A stretch of 64,000 bases of DNA from Branchiostoma floridae (Eukaryota > Chordata > Leptocardii > Amphioxiformes > Branchiostomatidae): the NCBI RefSeq assembly GCF_000003815.2, contig NC_049987.1:24139824-24203823 (forward strand), given 5' to 3'. Below, in pieces: positions 47,601-60,200 of the stretch (the first letter of the stretch is position 1; each line of letters begins with the position of its first letter). A program made the translations under genes and the position numbers. Below the pieces are notes generated by a model that worked only from the letters and a program-made list of their open reading frames with translations, had not been told where the DNA came from and searched no databases.

Positions 47601-50357
47601 ATTGCTATTTGGCGTATCTCATTGCTTGGATGCCTATATAAACCTTCATCTTGCAGTCGGGTGGGGGGATATATTACATAACTTTACATAGTGTTAACTA
47701 TAACATTATTATACGAATGCCAAGTAGACGTGTTACAACTACTTCTAAGTTTATATACAGACAATACAGACAAAATACGTCACATTTAAAGACCAATTTA
47801 AACCATTTACAACATATTATTTTTACATTGTGCAGACATAGATATATATTGACTGTCAATACTCCCCTAGGCTACAGCGAATCTTGAAGAACAGCTCAGT
47901 CATAATATTAAAAAAAGATGGGACAGGGCTAATACCGCTTTATTTCAGTGCTTTGATGTGATATCAGATCTCAGTTTCCGTCGCTGTTTCTTCTGTTATA
48001 CTAGATCCACATTTATATCTGTCTTGTTACGTTATTTGATTTTCTGTCATTTGTATGGGCTCCAGGAAGAATAGATTTCACGTGCAATTTATCAGACCTA
48101 ATAGAGATCGAAATCAATAAACCGTTTTGTCCCTACAGCACCACTGCCTGAGTATCTGCAGACGGAAGCCTCCACCTGACACTGCACCTGAGGATCCAGT
48201 CGCTCAGCAAGCGGTCGCTGAGCAACAGGAAGACGCTCCGGCGACGGACTGGAGACTGCTGTGCGACCGGTTCATCGTCGCCTGGAGGTTCCTGTTCGAG
48301 GAGAAGCGGATGATGCTCCTCATCCCCCTCATCACGTACGGTACCATGCAGCAGGCTCTCAACGTGGCCGTCTTCACAAGGGTAGGTACCAGTTCCTCAT
48401 CCCCCTTTTCACGTACGGTACCATGCAGCAGGCTCTCAACGTGGCCGTCTTCACAAGGGTAGGTACCAGTTCCTCATCACGTACGGTACCATGAAGCAGG
48501 CCTTAAATGTCGCCATCTTCACAAGGGTAGGTAGTACTAGTGACGTCTCATGAGCCTTTTAGTGTGTGAACATTTATTCTCAACATGGTAGAAGCTCATG
48601 AGGCAATTGACAGTGCTAGACATTATTGTAAAAGAGACTTGTTAGATACCAGTGTTGGCCGTATCTTGGTAAGTTTTAGTTTGACTTGACTTGATTTTCT
48701 GGAATCAGTAGAAGACAAAGAATAAGATTTCAAAGAACAAAGTAGCATATCTAGACGGCTCAGTGGTTATCGAGCATTAACATACAATCTTTTTGGAGTA
48801 TGTTGAAGATGGCTCCCAATGATAGCTTTCTTAGATTGTGCATTAAACATTAAAGTTAAGTTGGTCGGTACCTTGGTGTTCATGATGATGTATTTTCTGA
48901 ACACAGCATTTGTTTTTCCAGGCGTTTGTCGGGTGCACCCTGGGAGTCCACTGGATCGGCTATGTGATGATCTGTTACGGCGTGTGTGACGCTTTCTCCG
49001 CATTTCTCATCGGCAGGATTCGCAACTGGGTTCCGAGGTAAAGATATTTACAGCATCGATAAAAGTGTCTCTGCCTGTAAGTGTTCTATATGAGAAAAGT
49101 ATGGAAGCGGATCCTTCTTGATTCATAAAGAAGTAATTGTTTTCTCTTTGGTTCCAATGTCTTCCTGTGTGACTGTCTAAAATGGTTTTACCATTGATAT
49201 GTCTTACTTGACTCTCTTCTACCAAGCAGCAATGAATTGAACACTGTTTTGGACAGAATGATCTTTTTCATTCTGTCACTCATTCTGTCAATCATTCTTC
49301 TATTCCCTCATTCCCCACCAGACAGGCGCTGGTAGCTGTAGGCGCAGTGCTGAACCTGGGACTGATGATCCACCTGTTGGCGCTCACGCCCCACCCCAAG
49401 TACGCTGCGGTCTACTTCGTGCACGTGGGGCTGTGGGGCGTGGCGGATGCCATCTGGCAGACACAGATCAACTGTAGGTCCTTCCTTCGCTTGTTTGTTT
49501 GAACCCTTGTTGTACCTAGTAGCCCTTTGGGAGCACGAGTGCTTCGTACACATGTGAGAACAGTAAGCCCTTTCAAGGCACAACCAAACATATCATTCAA
49601 GCCAACGTTTCGCTGTAACTGCTAACAACGGGGTTACAACTGAACCTCAACAAAGCACCTTTAGTTCCTTTCGTACTTTTGAGGCATCGGGCCGTCCTAG
49701 TCCACCTATCACTTTGTTGTGCTTTTCTCTGTACCAGGAGTTCAAGCGGCTTCTCTAAATTTGATCACCACGTCAACTGTGAAGTATCGTGTAAATCTTC
49801 CACCTGTAAAGTCATCCACCCGAGCGGATCAAACCATTCCGGCCGAAATAGGGGTAGGGAATCTCCCGGGCAGCCATCGTAACCCCTGCTTCGCCTATTG
49901 GGTCAGTTTGTCCTCACTCATAGTGAGCAATTGGGCTGGTCTCAATCATGATGTTTCTGACCTAGGGCGAAGAGTTGCTGTTACAGTTCCAATCATGTAA
50001 CCCGTAACCTTGAGTGGCCTTCAGGCCTTGTTACGTGGTGACCATTGAGTAAAAAAAAAAAAAGTATTCTCCTCCGTTTCTATAGCTAGTGACGTAATTA
50101 CCCACCTAATGAATCTCGTTCCTCCTGCAGCTCTGTACGGAGTGCTGTTCCCCGGATGTCAGGAGGTCGCCTTCTCCATGGACGGCTTCTGGGGCGCCAT
50201 CGGCTACACGGTCGCGTTCGGGTACGGCGGTTATCTCTGCGCAGCCGTCAAAATCTACATCCTCCTGACGCTCCTCTGCGTCTCCATGACAACCTACACT
50301 GTGCTGGAGGTGATGGAGTGGAGAAAGGCGCTACAGGAGTCAGCTGAGGCACGATGA
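44613..50357 (+). CDS. Gene C2: UNC-93-like multi-pass membrane protein (7 exons, 589 aa)
   Basis: Coding exons: 44613-44643, 45986-46665, 47027-47347, 48139-48381, 48922-49037, 49322-49473, 50131-50357, totalling 1770 nt in frame. The 31-nt first exon reads MEGAERLDYR-G and has the length and phase of the C1 first exon. Exon 2 is continuous where C1 has an intron within its INR/ARG codons. Seen: [25 protein letters not shown], an ACLWAANGAYLTELA helix, FFGIFFGIFQTSQIWGN, an N-glycosylatable ANLTHCGASHCP loop, YGTMQQALNVAVFTR and GLWGVADAIWQTQIN. The N-terminal tail is long and acidic. Roles known for the family are as described for C1; the function here is inferred only. Exon 3 and exon 4 donors are locally duplicated downstream. 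Confidence 0.9.
45010..45246 (-). CDS. Possible small secreted-peptide ORF, antisense in C2 intron 1
   Basis: A 78-codon frame. From the internal Met near residue 14, the sequence MVLLILGTCAVAIAGG looks like a signal peptide, followed by a short tail with KNKR and KR basic sites. It is more GC-rich than its AT-rich surroundings. No homologue is recognised and no start context or promoter is evident. It could equally be chance. Confidence 0.15.
   Translation of the reverse strand: MKHRCGIFVCGNRMVLLILGTCAVAIAGGPDVNHYTISIVTLSQSIHTWDLLLTLVTPNHKNKRSNMLFKRTVWKSYN
47444..47473 (+). pseudogene. Duplicate of C2 exon 3 end with its donor
   Basis: The 30 nt from GCCAACAGGATGAAGGAGTC to CTACAG copy the end of exon 3 (47318-47347), and the following intron bases through TACTCCACA are copied too. 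The two ends are 126 nt apart, a multiple of three, but an in-frame TAA lies between them, so reading through would truncate the protein. Confidence 0.8.
47523..47620. mobile_element. Roughly 97-bp inverted-repeat element, C2 intron 3
   Basis: TACGCCAAATAGCAATT at the left and AATTGCTATTTGGCGTA at the right are perfect complements. The inner words CTCAAGCAAATGGATAT / ATTCATTTGGTTGAG also pair. The centre TTTCCAAAATCATAT is shared with 26360 and 62990, linking it to the retroelement-tail family. Confidence 0.85.
48382..48526 (+). pseudogene. Two extra tandem copies of C2 exon 4 end with donors
   Basis: After the true donor at 48382, the segment TACGGTACCATGCAGCAGGC to TTCACAAGG|GTAGGT recurs with ends at 48458 and 48526. 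These are 77 and 145 nt downstream, neither a multiple of three, so only the first donor keeps frame with exon 5. The third copy has diverged (ATGAAGCAGGCCTTAAATGT). Confidence 0.85.
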
Positions 50358-50890
50358 CGTACCGTGTTCGTTCGTTGACGTTGTTAGTTTTTTTCTGTTC
50401 TATTCTGCTTTTGGACAGACTTTCTAGTAATTAGAAAGTAAAGGTAGTCTTTTACCTCCCCGACCGAAGTCAGGTACCCATTTTTTACACCTGGGTGAAG
50501 TGAGAAAAGTCATGTAAAGTGCCTTTCCCAAGGACACGACGTCGGGGGCACGGCGAGTATCGAACTCGGGACCTCTAGATTCCAAGCCGGACGCTCTGCC
50601 AGGAGTCAGCTTCGGCTCAATGACGCACCGTGTTCGTTCGTTCGCTGTTGGTTGTGTTTTTCTGTTCTATTCTGCTTTTGGACAGACGAGGACAATGTGG
50701 CACTGCACTCCAGTTAGTAACTAGAAGGTAAAGGTAGTAGTTTACCTCCCCGACCGAAGTCAGGTACCCATTTTTACACCTGGATGAAGTGAGGAAAGTC
50801 ATGTAAAGTGCCTTTCCCAAGGACACAACGTCGGGGGCACGGCGAGTATCGAACTCGGGACCTCTAAATTCTGAGCCGAACACGTATGCT
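50340..50890 (-). repeat. Tandem duplication of C2 3' UTR carrying minus-strand SINE fragments
   Basis: The block from GACG(T/C)ACCGTGTTCGTTCG to CTCGGGACCTCTA occurs twice, at about 50353-50590 and 50619-50885. Each copy holds the complement of the SINE body (TGTAAAGTGCCTTTCCCAAG) and of a tRNA-like B box (ATCGAACTCGGGACCTC). The SINE inserted before the duplication. Confidence 0.8.
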
Positions 50891-50913
50891 GTTTCTTGAG
50901 ACCCATGTAACGC

Positions 50914-51105
50914 TAGTTAACCTTTATCCGTTGTTTTTTTAAAAACAGAGCATTTAGGGACAAAACAAGTCAAAGGACGATGGTTTGAAATTACGATATT
51001 TTCAAAATAATCCTGTTATATTCCTATGTTGCACTACCGTTGGCTTGATATCCCTAAATACGGTTTTTTAAAATACCGGATATAGGTTACCCCACAGATG
51101 GAAAT
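50914..51105. mobile_element. MITE family copy 3, downstream of C2
   Basis: TAGTTAACCTTTATCCG at the left, ACCGGATATAGGTTACCCC at the right; related to 40094-40284 and 41688-41886. The left arm has lost part of the GGGTAACC segment. Confidence 0.75.
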
Positions 51106-53379
51106 GAAAGTAGCACATAGGGCAGCAGGTTTCCTTGCTGTTTCAGTAGCAGGGTATATCTTAGAGGCGGGGGCTGATAGTCCTTTAACTTACTCGAAGC
51201 ACCTCTTCAAACACTGCTACCGGTTGAGCTACAGGGACACTCCTAATGTTTCGTGCAGTTTTTATCTAGATCGCTGGTCGAAGGTCGTTTCTAGCGATCC
51301 TTCTATTTCATAAGTTGTATGCTAGAAAATATTTCGCACCAGTAAATTCAAGGCAATTTTGATCTATTTAAGTATCTAAGTCTAACGACTTGCTGTAAAA
51401 AGCAAGAAGAAGAAGACGGCAGTACATGTATATATGCTGGCGTATATACACCTTAAGCGTTCATCCTTCGTAATGCAGCTAAAAGTATTATTTTGCTCAT
51501 AAACTTTGTTTAGAGCCTTTTTCATTTGTTTCTTGTTTTTCTACAAAGAAGGTTGTCTCAGTACAAGGCAATGTAGATCTGCCAACCTATCGTTAGTGAA
51601 AATAAGTATGTGTTATCTGGAAAAGCTTGTATCCCAAGATACAGTTGTGTCGTTAATAAAGGAAGCCGTGTGCAGACGGTCTGATCTTGATTTTTCTTTA
51701 ATCGGTATTCAATCAATCACTCATAGATGGAGTATATCTTAAAGACTTACGAACTAGCAGTGTGTTAGAAGATTTAACAAAAATCATTATTAAAGCACCC
51801 AAGGTACAGCGACTTTCGTAAGGTGTTTTGTTATACGTATTTTCCAGCAGTGTGACGTAACGTTTCCGGGAAAGTCATCCCCCCTCTTTTATGGAGAGAT
51901 CAAGGCGACCTGTCGTCATGGCAACCTGTTGTCATGGCAAATTGTTGATTCTTGTAACGAAAACCACTTGACGAGAGGTCGGAGTTCATCAAAACAGTCG
52001 GCTCCTCCAAACCAAGAGGTTACAGCAAGGGCGGTCAACATGGCGAAGTGTTTAGTACTAATGATTAACAGGTTGTTTAGGGACTGTTCATTGATGGACG
52101 TGTTGACTGATTACTGTTCAAATAGGGCGAGCCCTGCGATCAATGTAGAGCGTAAACAACGCCTTTCTCGCTGACTCTAGCCTGGTAACCATACCACCGG
52201 GAGCTAACCGCGCCGCTATCTCTACGGTGTTCAGAGTGTTGCCCACCCGCACAGTTTGTCAGCTTAGAGTTTTTAGATCTTTTTACGGGGTTGGCTTCAG
52301 TTACATCACTCACCAAAACGGGAAGATAACTCGAGAGATTACTAAAAGACAGGGTGCCAGAAACAGGCTTGTGCTTAGCAGACTGGGCGCTGTATAAGGC
52401 CGTTTAAAAAAAGTAGAGAGAATTGATGACATAGGTGTAGAAATCTAGGACTTAGAGGAGGATAGACTGGATACCAAACCCCAGCTCGATAGAGATAGAG
52501 ATGGGGCTGGAGTCTGGAATCCAGGCTAAGGGGAGGAGTGAAGCCTTAGGACAACAGGACTGAGGGGGTTTAAGTAGTCAGCACTCAAGACTGAGGGATC
52601 TGCAGATCTAGGTGTCATCAAACTCTCCACCCCTCTATTTTATTGGAACGGTCCATTAAACACCTCTACCAGCGGAGAAAAATACCAGGCTTGTCACTTC
52701 GTCAGAATGACGTGACGTGACAACCGAGGCCACACATTCGGGGCAGCGACCACCGGGCGGACTTTACACTGAGGTAAATATATGCAGAGGTAAATACTGT
52801 ATGTGCGGAGGTAAATATTGTATATGCAGAGGTATCGCTGACCTCTTTCTGTAACCCCAGTAACGGTTTACAAGAGTCGTTAATCGTCTGGAGCGTTGAT
52901 AACTCCAACACGCCTTTAAGTGTTTGTTCTCCCGTCGTTACTGCGCTGAGAAGGTCAGAGGGAAGGAATGACCAGCGTCAAAGGTAAGGAGTACGAACTC
53001 ACACACGCTCCATGGGCGTTTGTGTCGTCCAAACTAGAACCATATGTTACTAGTACTTAGCGGTGTCGCAGCCAACTTTCAGGGCCAAACAAAAGTTTTC
53101 AGCTGCCGGGCTTGAGATGGCGTCGGTCTTGGTCACTATAACATGGCCTACGTGATGGTGAATGATTAATGTTTAGTTGTTATGGTTCCTTTACTCTTTG
53201 ACTGCCAGTGTTAACATGTTAATCAGACTTGTATTCAGAGTTCATAGCTTTTCTGGTGATTGTATTATTTACTTTAAAAGTCAAGCCGAGAGAGCTCGAT
53301 TCTTGATCATTCTTTGCTTTGCCCCACCCTTTTACAAGAGTGGAAGAACATTTTATTCATTCCTGGTCGTGTATGTATG
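51106..53379. other. Spacer between C2 and C3, first part
   Basis: No gene, repeat array or named element recognised. AATAAA at about 51655 could end C2 transcripts, but it is 1.3 kb downstream and weakly supported. Confidence 0.5.
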
Positions 53380-53720
53380 TATGCGTGTGTGTGTGTGTGT
53401 GTGTGTGTCTGTCTGTCTGTCTGTCTGTGAGATAGAGCGCGTGCGTTGCTGAGTGAGTGAGAGACAGAGAGAGATTTGCGATTATCTTCTTTGCCACACC
53501 CTTTTGCTAGGTTTCCAACGCTGTGTCTAGGTGAGTGTGTGAGAGAGCCAGAGAGAGAGTGAGTGAGTGAGTGAGTGAATGAATGAGTGAGTGAGTGAGT
53601 GAGTGAGTGAATGAGTGAGTGAGTGAGTGAGTGAGAGTGAGTGAGTGAGTGAGTGAGTGAGTGAGTGAGTGAGTGAGTGAGTGAGTGAGTGAGTGAGTGA
53701 GGGAGTGAGTGAGTGAGAAG
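53380..53720. repeat. (GT)n and (GAGT)n microsatellites
   Basis: A TG/TCTG tract at 53380-53430 and a long GAGT tetranucleotide array at about 53555-53715 with occasional GAAT variants. Poly(Ser-Leu-Thr-His) ORFs here are artefacts. Confidence 0.97.
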
Positions 53721-56040
53721 AGAGGAAAAGGATAGAGGGAGCGAGAAAAAGTGAAATGTTGCTTCGTCTTTGATGGAACCTCCTTGGTTAAACCCAAACA
53801 TGCTCCACTGGCTCCAGGGTTCACGCAGATGTCAGCTCCAACAGGCTGCAGATCTCCTCACAGACATTCCAAGACTGGCCGTCCCAGGCCGTCTGTAATA
53901 ATACTTCATGTCAGACGACGTTTCCCATCTGGTAGCAGTGTACTAGTGATGCATTACCGATCTGTTACCGATCACTGGTCTTGTCAGTTTACTCTAGCCT
54001 GATTTCATCGCGCTTCTTAGTTCAGGCCCGACCTACATTGCCGCGGGGAGGAGCCTACCAGCTCCGGATAGGCGGAGTTTGCGATACACAGACTAGGTTT
54101 ACTCAATCTTCAATTAATACAATTTGTTTCATACGTAGTACGTAATGACCATAGCATACATAGTACTTTTACGAAATCGGAACGAAATACGGCATGCGAC
54201 AATTCATAATTACATTCTTTTCTTCACGTGAACTCCAAGTCATCTGTACGTTGAAGAAATAACACTTTATTGTGAGATTTTCTGAGGGAATACCGTTGTA
54301 CTTGTCGGCTTTTTGACCCGCCCAAAGCAAAGAACACCAAGGTTATTTATGACATCCTAGCATAGCCCACACTGGAAAGAATGTTTCACAAACGATGCCT
54401 CTTTGCTGCTATGATACAATTAATGTACAATGTCTGCCATTCGCATTACCCTACGAGGGTTAGTTAAACTTCTGATCATCATAGCGTTTTGTGAAGAGGT
54501 ATGATTGATTCAAATATCAACAGCCGTCTTTATGACTCATTCTTAGCTACTTATCTATCTTCTAACATAAGAACGAAAGACGGTGTATAGAAATTGAAAT
54601 TGCATCGCCGTGATATGTCATATCCATAATATGAACTCCAGGTTCATTGAGGAAGGAACTATTCTGAGCTTTAACGAGTGAAAACCGTTGTATTTGTCCG
54701 CTTGTTGACCTCCCTAAAGTAAAGAACGCGTGTGTTATTTATGATACTATAACGTACGTGCAATTCGCCACTACTGATGTAGCAAACCCACAGCAGACGT
54801 GAGGTAAGGTGAGGCGTTGTTACGTTCAAGTTTACCATGTACAGACAAACCTGGGTTCGGCAACCACTCAAGGACTGAGGAATATTGTTACTGAGGACAG
54901 GGTGGGGTTATCTATGTGGGCGGTACTTTTTATGTGACTTGTGACTGAGGGTCTTTACCTGTGCCAGGTGGTTGCCCGAACAAGTTCAACTGTGTCTCTG
55001 GTATATAGGTGTTGGTGCTCAGGCCTAGGGGGAAAGGGTTGTGTTCACGGTTACCAGACTGACCGTAGGAAAAACCTGCTGCGAGAGGGGTACGTAAACC
55101 TTTCGATGTGACATTTGAGTGATGAAAATTTCAAAACAGAATTCCACGTAGTCCAGGGACCATATTTTTCAGATCAATTTGCTAGGCTTCATCGTAGCTT
55201 TAATGTTAGCATTAATGTAGTACAGGTACAGTTGCTATGGCTTGACTCGATGTTTATTGCCACTTCTGGATTTGCCATGTCCGGGTTTGACGATAGGAGT
55301 CTATCGCTTGTTTACTTTCTTTAATTGCAGTTTGTTTACCCTACGTTGTTTACACTTTCTACGTTAGCCCGGACTCCTTGCGGCAAGTCTCTTCCATAAG
55401 CTGTGACAGTTGAAAAATAGTCGAAATTGGCCAAATAGACTGAACAAGTTGGACGACTATAGAAGTATAGTTTGCAATCTAGGGTGTACTCCTACTGCCA
55501 GCTAGCTCCTATGAATTTATTCAATATATTTGGACAATTTATACTTTTTTTCAGCTGCCTGTGAAGTCGGTGGTAGAAAGTTAGCTAGGCTACCATCTTC
55601 AGTAGTAACCGATGTCTCAATCTTTCTGTTGTTTTCTTGTAAGCAAGAAACAGGATGTTTACGGAAATGAAAACAAAGTGTTTATCAATGAATGTACAAA
55701 TTATGCTGATGACTATTTTTCTCGATATGTTCTGTACTGCTGTTTTTTTTTCGGTGTCCTTCATATCATACTTTTTATTCCCGAACTGAGCAGCCCGACT
55801 GGGCCCTGGTTCGGAAATGTGACCGTAGCCAAACCCCTGCACCTCTCAACGGTAGCAAGTAGCGACAGAGTCATTTACCAGTCGTGAGTTATGACGACAT
55901 TCGTGCCCGGGTAAGCAAACAATGTAGCGCCAGGTTACTGTTGCACTTGTCATGGATATTTACCGACACTTTATGATATTCGTTCTACTCGAATCCGTTA
56001 GTCGTTGGGAGTTTTACCTGGTCCACGGTCCTTCTTTGTT
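53721..56040. other. Spacer between C2 and C3, middle part
   Basis: AT-rich unique-looking sequence. Two similar pieces, CC.TTGTA.TTGTC.GCTTTTTGACC at about 54292 and CCGTTGTATTTGTCCGCTTG near 54686, suggest an old duplication. No gene is supported. Confidence 0.45.
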
Positions 56041-56880
56041 CGTCTAGGGATGAAAATTATTGCAGAAGACGGGAGACTTAGCACAATCTACTGTTTTGGG
56101 AAAGACGGTGCACACGAGTTGGTAGGTGTTCAAAATATTTGTATAATACGTATATCCCGTGCAGGGGAATGGACAAAAGTTATAGATATGGGGACAGACA
56201 GTTATATCAAGGAAGTCTGTCAACTTTTTACAATATTCGTCTTTCAACGAGGGCCTTACATGGCGCTACGATCCTGCTCTTTCATTCTGTTCGTCTGGAG
56301 CCCAAACTGATTGCAGTAAAACTGGTGACTGGCACTACCAGATTCTGGTTGGAAACAATGCAGCGCGACACGTTGTAAACCATTGACAGCTTGGCGTTTG
56401 TCCAAAATATTTGTAACCTATGCGGGGGTGGGGGCATAAATGTGTTTAATATCATGGATATGGGAAATGAAAATATAGCTGATTCGAAGAAATTTACCAA
56501 TTTTTACTACATGTTTTTCGCTAAAAGTCAAACTAATCGAAGCAAAACGAGTGACTGGTACTTCAATTTACAGTTTGAAAAAGAAGAACAGCAAGAAGTT
56601 GTAAACCATTGACAGCTTGGCATTTGTCCAAAATAGTAAAGGCGTCTTATTTTGTCTGATATTACATTCTGTATACATGTGTGGTGAAATACAGTTGCGT
56701 TGTGGATAGCTACCAATGTTCACAATATCTTTTTGTAAACAAATCAAAAAGCAAAACGGGTGACTGGTACTACAATCTAATAGTGGCAAAACTGTTGTAA
56801 AACAGTAGTAGCTTGGCAGTTGTCCAAAATGTGCGCACCCCACACAGGGGAGGAGGGCATGAAATGCGCCTATAGCTAAT
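56041..56880. repeat. Diverged tandem repeat upstream of C3
   Basis: Three or four rounds share TGACTGG(C/T)ACTAC, GTTGTAAACCATTGACAGCTTGGC and TTTGTCCAAAATA, with a GGGG-rich stretch between. Short frames here are shadows of the repeat. Confidence 0.75.
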
Positions 56881-57232
56881 CAATATAGGGAAAACACAGT
56901 CGCAGTGACAGTTAGCATATTGTGATTGGTTCTACCGTTACTGGAAATCTTATTTATAATCAACTTTCCGAGGAATTGTTTCCTGCATTTCATATTCGCA
57001 ATTGTTCGGCACTTATTGCTACTTCTACTACTGCCAATCAGTACCACAATGTTTGTGTTTTTGCTTGTGTAAGAGCTGTTTTCTTTTCATCCATTTGTTT
57101 GTTTATCTATGAGTTTGTTTGGGTTGTTTAATGGCATCAGTAATAGAATGCGATGTTTTCGTGAACATAACGTATAAGGAAAGAGTGATCATTTTGACGA
57201 CTATCCTATTCTCCTGTCTCTGATCTTACAGG

Positions 57233-60200
57233 TAGGAACGCCACACCTGTAGAGCCCAGCCATGTCCTTCTCTGACCTGTCCATCACGCGGAAACACTCC
57301 CTAGGCGAAGAAAACGGCTCAGCCGATCACCTGGCCTACAGAAACTCCCACGCCATGAGCGGCATAGACAACTTGGAGTTTTCGGACATTGCGAAGAAAG
57401 ACGACGCAAACGCTGACGTCACGCCTAGCTACCAGAACGCTGCTGACGTCACGGTTCCCATGGAGACGGTGGTGCCGAAGTGGCGCATCTGGAAGAATCT
57501 TCTTGTCATCTGTATCGCGTTCCTCTTCAACTTCACGGCCTTCCAGTCCCTACAGAACCTCCAGAGCAGCTTGAACTACAGCGAGGGCCTGGGCGTCGCC
57601 TCTCTCAGCGTCATCTATGCCAGGTTCTGTCTTACATCAATTGCTGTATCTAGACAAACTTTGTCTCAAAGTTAGTTTAACTTATCTATTGTCATATTGA
57701 TGTTTTTATTATGCATGCTCCGACGTACACTACCAAAAATGGTTTTTCTTATTTTTCTTGTTTTCTTATGGAGAGAAAGATTTTCTTCGGTAAAGAAAAT
57801 TCAAGTTAAGTAAGAAACTCTCTGCAAAATCTCTGTATGTTAGTTCTTGGAGAAAGAGTTTTTCTCTATTTTTTCTTAAGTGAAGAAAGTATTTCTATTA
57901 AGATACTTGCCAACAAGAATTTTCTAGAAATTTAAGAAAAACTTTATTTTTCAATCTTACCATAAGATTCATTTTCTCTAAGATCAAACAGAGTATTCCA
58001 CAGATTCTAACCGTAAGATCTTTAATCTTGTCATTTTTCAATTTCTACATAAAATCTTGGTTTGCTAGAAGAACATTCTTGACTTTTTTGATTTTCTTAT
58101 ACAGGGAGTTTGAGAAAGATGATTCTTGTTTTTCTTTCTAACAATTAAGAAGATACAAGAACTTTTTTCTTCACTTTCTTCACCAAATAATGTTAAGAAA
58201 AAGAAGAAAAAAAGAAACTCTAAAACAAGATATGACAAGCATAAAATTCACAAATGTTCTTATTTTCCTTATCCAGAAAGTTTAAGAAAGATAATTCTTG
58301 ATTTTCTTGGTTATGTTTAAGAAGATACAGGAATTCTTTTCTTCACTTACTTGATCAAATATAGGTTTGAAAAATTATAAAATCAAGAAATCAAAACAAA
58401 AAGTTACAACTAGCATAAAATTCTTAATGTTATGTTTTCCTNNNNNNNNNNNNNNNNNNNNNNNNNNNNNNNNNNNNNNNNNNNNNNNNNNNNNNNNNNN
58501 NNNNNNNNNNNNNNNNNNNNNNNNNNNNNNNNNNNNNNNNNAAAGATGCTTCTTGTTTTTCTTGGTAATGTTTAAGATATACTAGAACATATATCTTAAC
58601 TTTCTTGATTGAGAAAAACAAGATATTTTTGGGGGTTCATGGCACCTAGAGATAGTTGCAAGATATAACATTTATAATATAGTTGAATAGTATGGTAACC
58701 TTTCTTTTGAAATTTCTGTTGGTGACCAAGCTATGTTTATTTCAAAGTTATGTTTTGCTTTCCTCAAATCAAAACCCATTTGGTGTCTTTGTTAAGAATT
58801 AGTCTTGGTAACAAGAAAATATTTCTTGATTTTCTAGCATATCTTGTCATGTGACTTTTTCTGAACTCCTGATTGGTTTATTTGTATCTCAGAGTACTGT
58901 TGGGCTACCCCAGGTGGTCCATCTCTATTTTGAACAGTTATAAGAAAATATTTCTTAACATTTCTTGTTTTTCTAGCCTCTCTGGTCATGTGACTTTTTC
59001 TGAACCCCTGATTGGTTGATCTGTATCCCAGAGTACAGTTGGGCTACTCCATCTCCATTTTGAACAGAGTGACAGTTGCAGCAGCTCAGTTCACTACTCT
59101 TTGTATCAGTTGATGACTCGTGCCAGTTTTACAGCCAAAAGTAAGGTAAAAGGGACCATGATCATGTGAGGCACTGGTGACTGGGTTCAATTTGCTAAAA
59201 ATCAACAACTATGCAGCGGAAACAGCTGGGAACAAGATATGAAGGATAAAGTAAGTGTGCCCCCCTCCCCCACCTTGAAATACTTCAAGATAAAAGAAGT
59301 CCATGCATAGACTTTAGAGTATAGGATTCAAAAGCAACAAGGCACAGAATCTTGACAAAGCAGTAGATATGGTGAGGCAAGAGTTGTTTCCATAGCTACA
59401 TGTATATCTACCTTTTGGCTGCCAAATTCTATGTGCACATTGCATGTCTAATCAAAATAATCGTTGGGAGATTCCATTTCATATCACAGGGTTAGTCTGC
59501 TGTATTTTGGTTCAAAAACAAATTTCATTACGGTATCAACTAAACATACATATCTATATGTGTCACCAGTGGGTTAAAGAATAGGTATATAGTACAATAC
59601 ATTACTGAAATTAATATATATTATTCAAAATTGTTTACTTGATACCTTTTTTGTTGTTTTGTGTAAGACTACGAAGTAACAAGGTCTTTCACTTTTTCTC
59701 TAGGTGTCTGGAGGTTTTGACCATACCAAATGTCAAGAATGAAAAGTTCACTGCAAGGGTTTGCTCTGTTTTGGAATGTGATACTCTGAAACCATATGGA
59801 ATAGTTATATCTAAGTTTATAGATTATGGCCTTAGCATATTCCGCTACAAAATAGCTACACTGCCATTTAAGTAATGCAATAATATTGCTGTAAATGCTT
59901 CTTTGAGAAGGGTAATGAATTTGAGATTTTTCTTCTTGTACGTATATCAAGATAAATAATTGGCAATTTGAATGTAAAGGAATTAATATGCTCCTTGGGT
60001 ATTGGTTATATATTATTATAATACTATAGGAAATTCTACCATAATTATTGATGTTTGTCTGGTACTGTCATCGTAAAAGTATTTCCATTCAAAGACTGTT
60101 ACTATTGTGATCATACTTCATAAGTCTTATGTAAGAATGTGGTAATAAACATTCCTATACTATACACATAAGTTGTTGAGATTTCTTCCTCTAACATTTT

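Noticed and set aside
48127-48494. ORFs extending past C2 exon 4 into the donor copies
   Set aside because: They shift frame relative to the conserved YGTMQQALNVAVFTR segment and do not join exon 5 in frame.
53307-53824. Ser-Leu-Thr-His repeat ORFs of 105-164 codons
   Set aside because: Translation of the GAGT microsatellite.
59639-59875. 78-codon ORF in the centre of the C3 TIR element
   Set aside because: No recognisable domain, unremarkable composition, and no transposase motifs.
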